Part shown: in pieces, positions 45,251-49,078 of the stretch
Layout: every line of letters starts with the position of its first letter
Numbering within the stretch: position 1 is the stretch's first letter
From: Lindgomyces ingoldianus
Taxonomy: Eukaryota > Ascomycota > Dothideomycetes > Pleosporales > Lindgomycetaceae
Length of the DNA stretch: 49,078 bases
Assembly (NCBI RefSeq): GCF_010093535.1
Contig: NW_022985204.1
Location: 532,351-581,428 of the forward strand
Direction of reading: 5' to 3'
The notes under the pieces: model-generated
Seen by the model: the letters and a program-made list of their open reading frames with translations, nothing else
Databases searched by the model: none
What the model was told of the DNA's origin: nothing
Position numbers and translations under genes: made by a program

Positions 45251-48019
45251 GAAGGGAAAAAACTAATCGCTAATTTAAAAATTCTTTACCCCGCACATAA
45301 TTGTAGCCTTTAGCTACTTACAACTTTATAATTATTTTATACACGTTTATACATGTTAATTTTATAATGCCTAGTAAGCGTCTTCTAAATAGTTACATTA
45401 TACAAGTGCTTACTAATATAGTGGCGATGTAGGAGGACGTCCTAAGATTAACCTTAAACTGTACTAACTCTATCTACTTAGGCTTTTCTATAAAGGTGTT
45501 ATATACATGTAGATAGCTACTTACTTTTTTAAAAAGTTTTAAGTTTATGTTACTTTTTATATAATTAAGTAGTAGTTTTAAATATAAAATGTAAGGTAAC
45601 ACTTTTTTACTAAGGTTAAAAATAAAGTTAAGAATTAGATCTAAGTGCTATTTTTTAAAGTTAAGCTTAAAAATTTAAATATACTTTATATACTACATAA
45701 TAAAAGCTTCTAAATTAGAAAATATATGCTTATATAACTTTAATTTAAGCTTAAATTACATAAAAAAGTGTAAAGTGTTAAATAAAGCTAGTAAGTAGAT
45801 AAGCTTATATAATAACTTATTAGTTAAAAGCTAAAGAAAGGTATTATTAATAGGTATAAGTAAGAGTATCTTTATATATACTTTTATTAATGTAGCTATA
45901 TTATTGCATAGGACTAGTTATTTTGCATTTATTATATAATAAACTATAAGGTAGTAGAGTGCTACAAGCGCAACCTGCAGTAACACTATAGAGAGTATAT
46001 TGTTTCTAGCCTAAACTTTATCTAGTCTATTAATAGCTATAGTAAGCTAAAACTGTACAGCGTAGAGATCTATACATGTATTAACGCGTACTTACAATAC
46101 ATTGTATAGATTTATGTTAAAATCTCTGCCTGTACTGCTATTAGCTGCCTTTACTAGTTTCTTAAGACACTTAAAAAAATAAAGTAGTAACTATATTTTA
46201 TATAATCTAATTAAAAGATAGAGATAGTTATGCTAGTAAATGCTTATTACTAGCTTTAAAAGTTTATAGAGCCTAAGCTTTTATTTAATTAGTGCTACTT
46301 TTATAGCATAAGTACATTAAATTAGTAGATTAAAGCTTAGTAGTAGTAACTCTTAAAAGGCCTTCTTTTTTATTAGTAAGTTAGTATTTTATATAATACC
46401 TATTACTTTATTTTACTTTAAGTAGAATTACTTCTACTACTTTTAAACCTAAGGCTTCTTTTTAAAAAATAGCTTAGCTAATTAGCTTACTATCTATGCT
46501 ATATATATTTTTATACTTTATAAGAAACTATATAGCTTTATATAACTATAAAACACACATTTAATTTAAAGGTAGAAGAACTATTTAAATAGTGTAGTTA
46601 GAAAGCTTTTTATGCTTTATTACTATTCTAAAGCTTATGTCTAGAACTAGGCTCTTTTATTTAATGCTAATTAGCTTTATATAATTAAAAGAAAAGTTAA
46701 TAGTTAGAATATAAATGCTTACCTCCTACAGGATATGCTTTAGTAGTGTAATAGAGTACTAGATTTACTTAGATTTAACAGTGTAGCTGCAGCTTGCTCT
46801 AACTTTTAGAATTATATAACACTATATCTAAATGTTTATCTTTAGCTTTAAGTAAAAGCATAATACTATATCTAGAATAGTCTTTAGCCTATACTATCTC
46901 TACTTAAGTTACTTATTAAAGTGTAAAATTAGCAAGTAAAGTTTTATATAATATGCTTAATATAAGAGTATTTAATTTAACTAAAGTAATTAAGACATAG
47001 TTTAAGATGTTAATCTTAAAACTAACTTTAGTAAAAAAATGCCTATTAATCCTAATCTAGCTTAGTAGATTTATGTAGATGTAGTAACTAAGCTTTTATT
47101 TTTTTTATAGTATATTTAAATTTTTTATAGTTTTTTTTTTAGTTCTTTTTTTAGTTCTTTTTTTTATATAATGTATAATCTATTATTACTATAAGTGCCT
47201 AAGATAAGTTTTATTTTACTATAAAATAGTTTTATAGTAAATAGTTTACTAAATATAAGTTTTATTTAAACTATAGTGTTTAAATTTAACCTTTTACACC
47301 TATATAAATTATATAAGACAAAGAAGAGATAATCTATCTAAAGAATACACCTAAAAGTATAAAGAAAGAAATGTTTATTTCTTCTATATAAGCTGCTTTA
47401 TGTACACTAGCAGAATTAGCACATTAGTAGTTAATCTAGTGTACATTTTTACTTTTTATTTAAGGCTATATAATAGCTAAGCTCTTTATTCTTGTAATCC
47501 TCTACTTTATATAATATAAGGTAATTAATAAGCGCAAGTAAATTAATAGTATTAAACAGCTATATATAATACCCTCTTATATATTAGCTAATATCTAATA
47601 CATAGTAGATTAGACCTAGATACAGCTTTAAAACGCGCCTTTTATAAGCTATACTAAGTTTATTAAGAACAGCCTTTTTAAAAAGCTTATATAATTTAAT
47701 TCTTTAATTACTAAAGGCTATTCTAAACTATATCTTATTATAGATATTAGTAAAGATTATATTACATATTTTTTAAAAAGTGCTAAGGATTATTATATAA
47801 TTAAAGACTTACTAAAAAGTAGATACTTTAAAAAAGGCAACTAAAGCACAACTCTGTACTTAGTATATAAGGCAACTATAGTAGCTTAGAATAAGATCTT
47901 TTTATATAAACCCTCTACTAAGTAGACTAAAGTTAAGAAGAAGAAGAAGCTAGTAAAAAGAAAAAAAGTTAAGTAAAAATTAAGCTTTATTAAAAATAAA
48001 AAAAATAAAGAAATACTTT
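45251..48019. repeat. RIP-degraded repeat DNA
   Basis: 2.8 kb of AT-rich, stop-dense sequence without open frames. It starts exactly where the P450 stops being readable and ends at the inner edge of the right inverted-repeat arm. I could not classify the original element. Confidence 0.55.
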
Positions 48020-48391
48020 TATTAGCAGAGCTTGCTCTGCTTATTATATTCGGGTTTGCAGAACAAAAAGTTGAGCAGAATCTCCTCTTTTGGACGCGCT
48101 AGTTAGTCAGAATTTCTTCGGATAAACCCCGGTAACGCTGTTTCTCTGTCACCTTATGTGTTTCTTATATTCTTTTTTAAAAAAAATGTATACCTAATGT
48201 AAGTGCACCTTTATGCTAATTTGCATGCAGTTTGCTCTAGCATGCGTTGTGTAAAACATGTTTAAATTATGGTTAGTTGCGTCTGTTCCACCTCTCTAGC
48301 TACATCGGTGTGTCGGGGATTGGCATCAGCCACATTGGTGTGTCGAGGATTGGCATCAGCCGCATCAATGTGTCGGGGATTGGCATCAGCC
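48020..48391 (+). repeat. Right arm of the long inverted repeat
   Basis: Reverse complement of positions 1-361, with about four transition differences in 300 bp. Its inner edge is tattagcagagcttgctctg at 48020; outside it runs into the minisatellite. Confidence 0.85.
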
Positions 48392-48439
48392 GCATCGGTG
48401 TGTCGGGGATTGGCATCAGCCGCATCGGTGTGTCGGGGT
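48302..48439 (+). repeat. 30-bp minisatellite, about 4.6 copies
   Basis: Units start at 48302, 48332, 48362, 48392 and 48422 (partial), with core tgtgtcggggattggcatca. The unit length is a multiple of three, so repetitive open frames appear on both strands; they are not genes. Confidence 0.9.
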
Positions 48440-48519
48440 GTCAGATATGCGCACCTACTGTCAAGACAGGAGGAACGCTGGACAAAAGCTGCTACATAGT
48501 ACGAGCAATAAGCTCGAAC

Positions 48520-48692
48520 AGTATGTTGCTGCAAATTGCTGCATGTTGTAGCATTTTGCAACATTTTGCAACAAATTGCGGCATGTTGCAGCATTTTGCA
48601 ACAAATTGCGGCATGTTGCAGCATTTTGCAACAAATTGCAGCATTTTGCAACAAATTGCAGCATGTTGCAGCAAATTGCAGCATGTTGCAAG
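48520..48692 (+). repeat. TTGCAGCAT/TTTGCAACAAATTGC minisatellite
   Basis: Tandem, partly palindromic array alternating gcattttgcaacaaattgc and ggcatgttgca blocks, about 170 bp. Open frames across it on both strands (Leu/Gln/Cys/Ala-rich) are by-products of the repeat. Confidence 0.85.
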
Positions 48693-48779
48693 CTGGTCGC
48701 GCATAGGGCTAGTGCGCGAGGGACTCGGACCGGAAAAACAAAGCCGAGCAACACAAGCAGAGCAGACACAAAAAGAAAA

Positions 48780-49078
48780 AGAAACATAAATTAATTAATA
48801 CAATAAATAATCATCCCATACATTCTATCCAAAACCCATCATTCATCTTAGGAAGCCCAGAAACAGTGCTTTAATCTGACACGGGGATTAGCAGTTGCTC
48901 GCACACCTGAGTTGCTCACTTTTGCCAAGACCACACCACAACAAACGTTATTATGGCCCATAACAACCTACTCTAGCACTATGGAGTACAGTACAGCCTA
49001 GAATATTATTTAGATACTACTTCTACTTCTTGCTTACACGTTTGCGCGTTATGCCTAGTCTAATTGCACTGTCTGCAG
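48780..49078 (+). mobile_element. Little-mutated end of a transposon related to elements A and C (partial)
   Basis: From about 48891, gcagttgctcgcacacctg and ttgctcacttttgccaaga match the C-type end (gcaagttgcttacacacc...acttttactaaga) with C/G kept. From about 48965, cctactctagcac...agaatattatttagatacta...gttatgcctagtctaattgc matches the subterminal part of transposon A (28790-28900). The element runs off the window. It is GC-richer than the other copies and may be the closest thing here to an unmutated parent. Confidence 0.6.

Noticed and set aside
48302..48692. Possible CRISPR-like array
   Set aside because: Units follow each other directly without unique spacers, and the host is a fungus; these are tandem repeats.
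48262..48794. Long overlapping open frames on both strands rich in Leu, Gln, Cys and Ala
   Set aside because: They are products of the 30-bp and TTGCAGCAT minisatellites, whose periods keep frames open; no domain or start context supports a gene.

Overview
The window is nuclear DNA of a filamentous ascomycete (Pezizomycotina). The genes carry 46-86 bp GT-AG introns, and the families are typical of these fungi: an iterative highly reducing polyketide synthase, a DHA14-type MFS transporter, a fungal rhodopsin-domain membrane protein, and HET and NLR relics. Between normal-GC islands lie long AT-rich stretches full of TAA/TAG/TA, as left by repeat-induced point mutation (RIP) of transposons. I cannot assign a genus.

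Layout. 1-361: one arm of an inverted repeat with a 30-bp minisatellite; the other arm is at about 48020-48391. 370-9400: RIP-degraded repeats, including a complete LTR retrotransposon (1654-6666, target duplication CTTAT), a TA-flanked TIR element (6994-8249) with a nested solo LTR (7161-7388), and a 128-bp solo LTR (8298-8425). 9449-25985: a biosynthetic island with an MFS exporter (minus strand), a secreted lipase (plus), a rhodopsin-domain membrane protein (plus) and a 3137-residue HR-PKS (plus) in the order KS-AT-DH-MT-ER-KR-ACP, ending in a carnitine-acyltransferase-like (cAT) release domain. 26380-36250: RIP-degraded repeats with nested TIR elements and a Tad1-like LINE. 36250-38700: normal GC, no recognised gene. 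38721-40848: two intronless, bacterial-looking genes, a MazG-like pyrophosphohydrolase and a GIY-YIG nuclease/SLFN-g3 (DUF2075) helicase fusion, whose reading frames overlap by 29 nt. 40869-41436: HET-domain and NB-ARC/TPR relics. 41440-44330: RIP-degraded repeats including a second 1.86-kb TIR element split by a solo LTR. 44335-45250: the 5' part of a cytochrome P450, cut off where AT-rich DNA begins. 45250-49078: RIP-degraded DNA, the second inverted-repeat arm, two minisatellites and a little-mutated transposon end.

How the genes may work together. The PKS should build a methylated, largely reduced chain. Its cAT domain is expected to pass the chain from the ACP to an alcohol acceptor. The secreted lipase could act on such an ester outside the cell, and the MFS protein could export the product. 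No pathway transcription factor is seen.

Most notable is the MazG plus GIY-YIG/helicase pair. It looks like a bacterial, possibly defence-related operon carried into a fungal genome with its gene overlap kept. It sits beside relics of fungal HET/NLR self-recognition genes. A 40-nt GT-AG segment at 39026-39065 would join the two reading frames if spliced, so a fused protein is a testable alternative.
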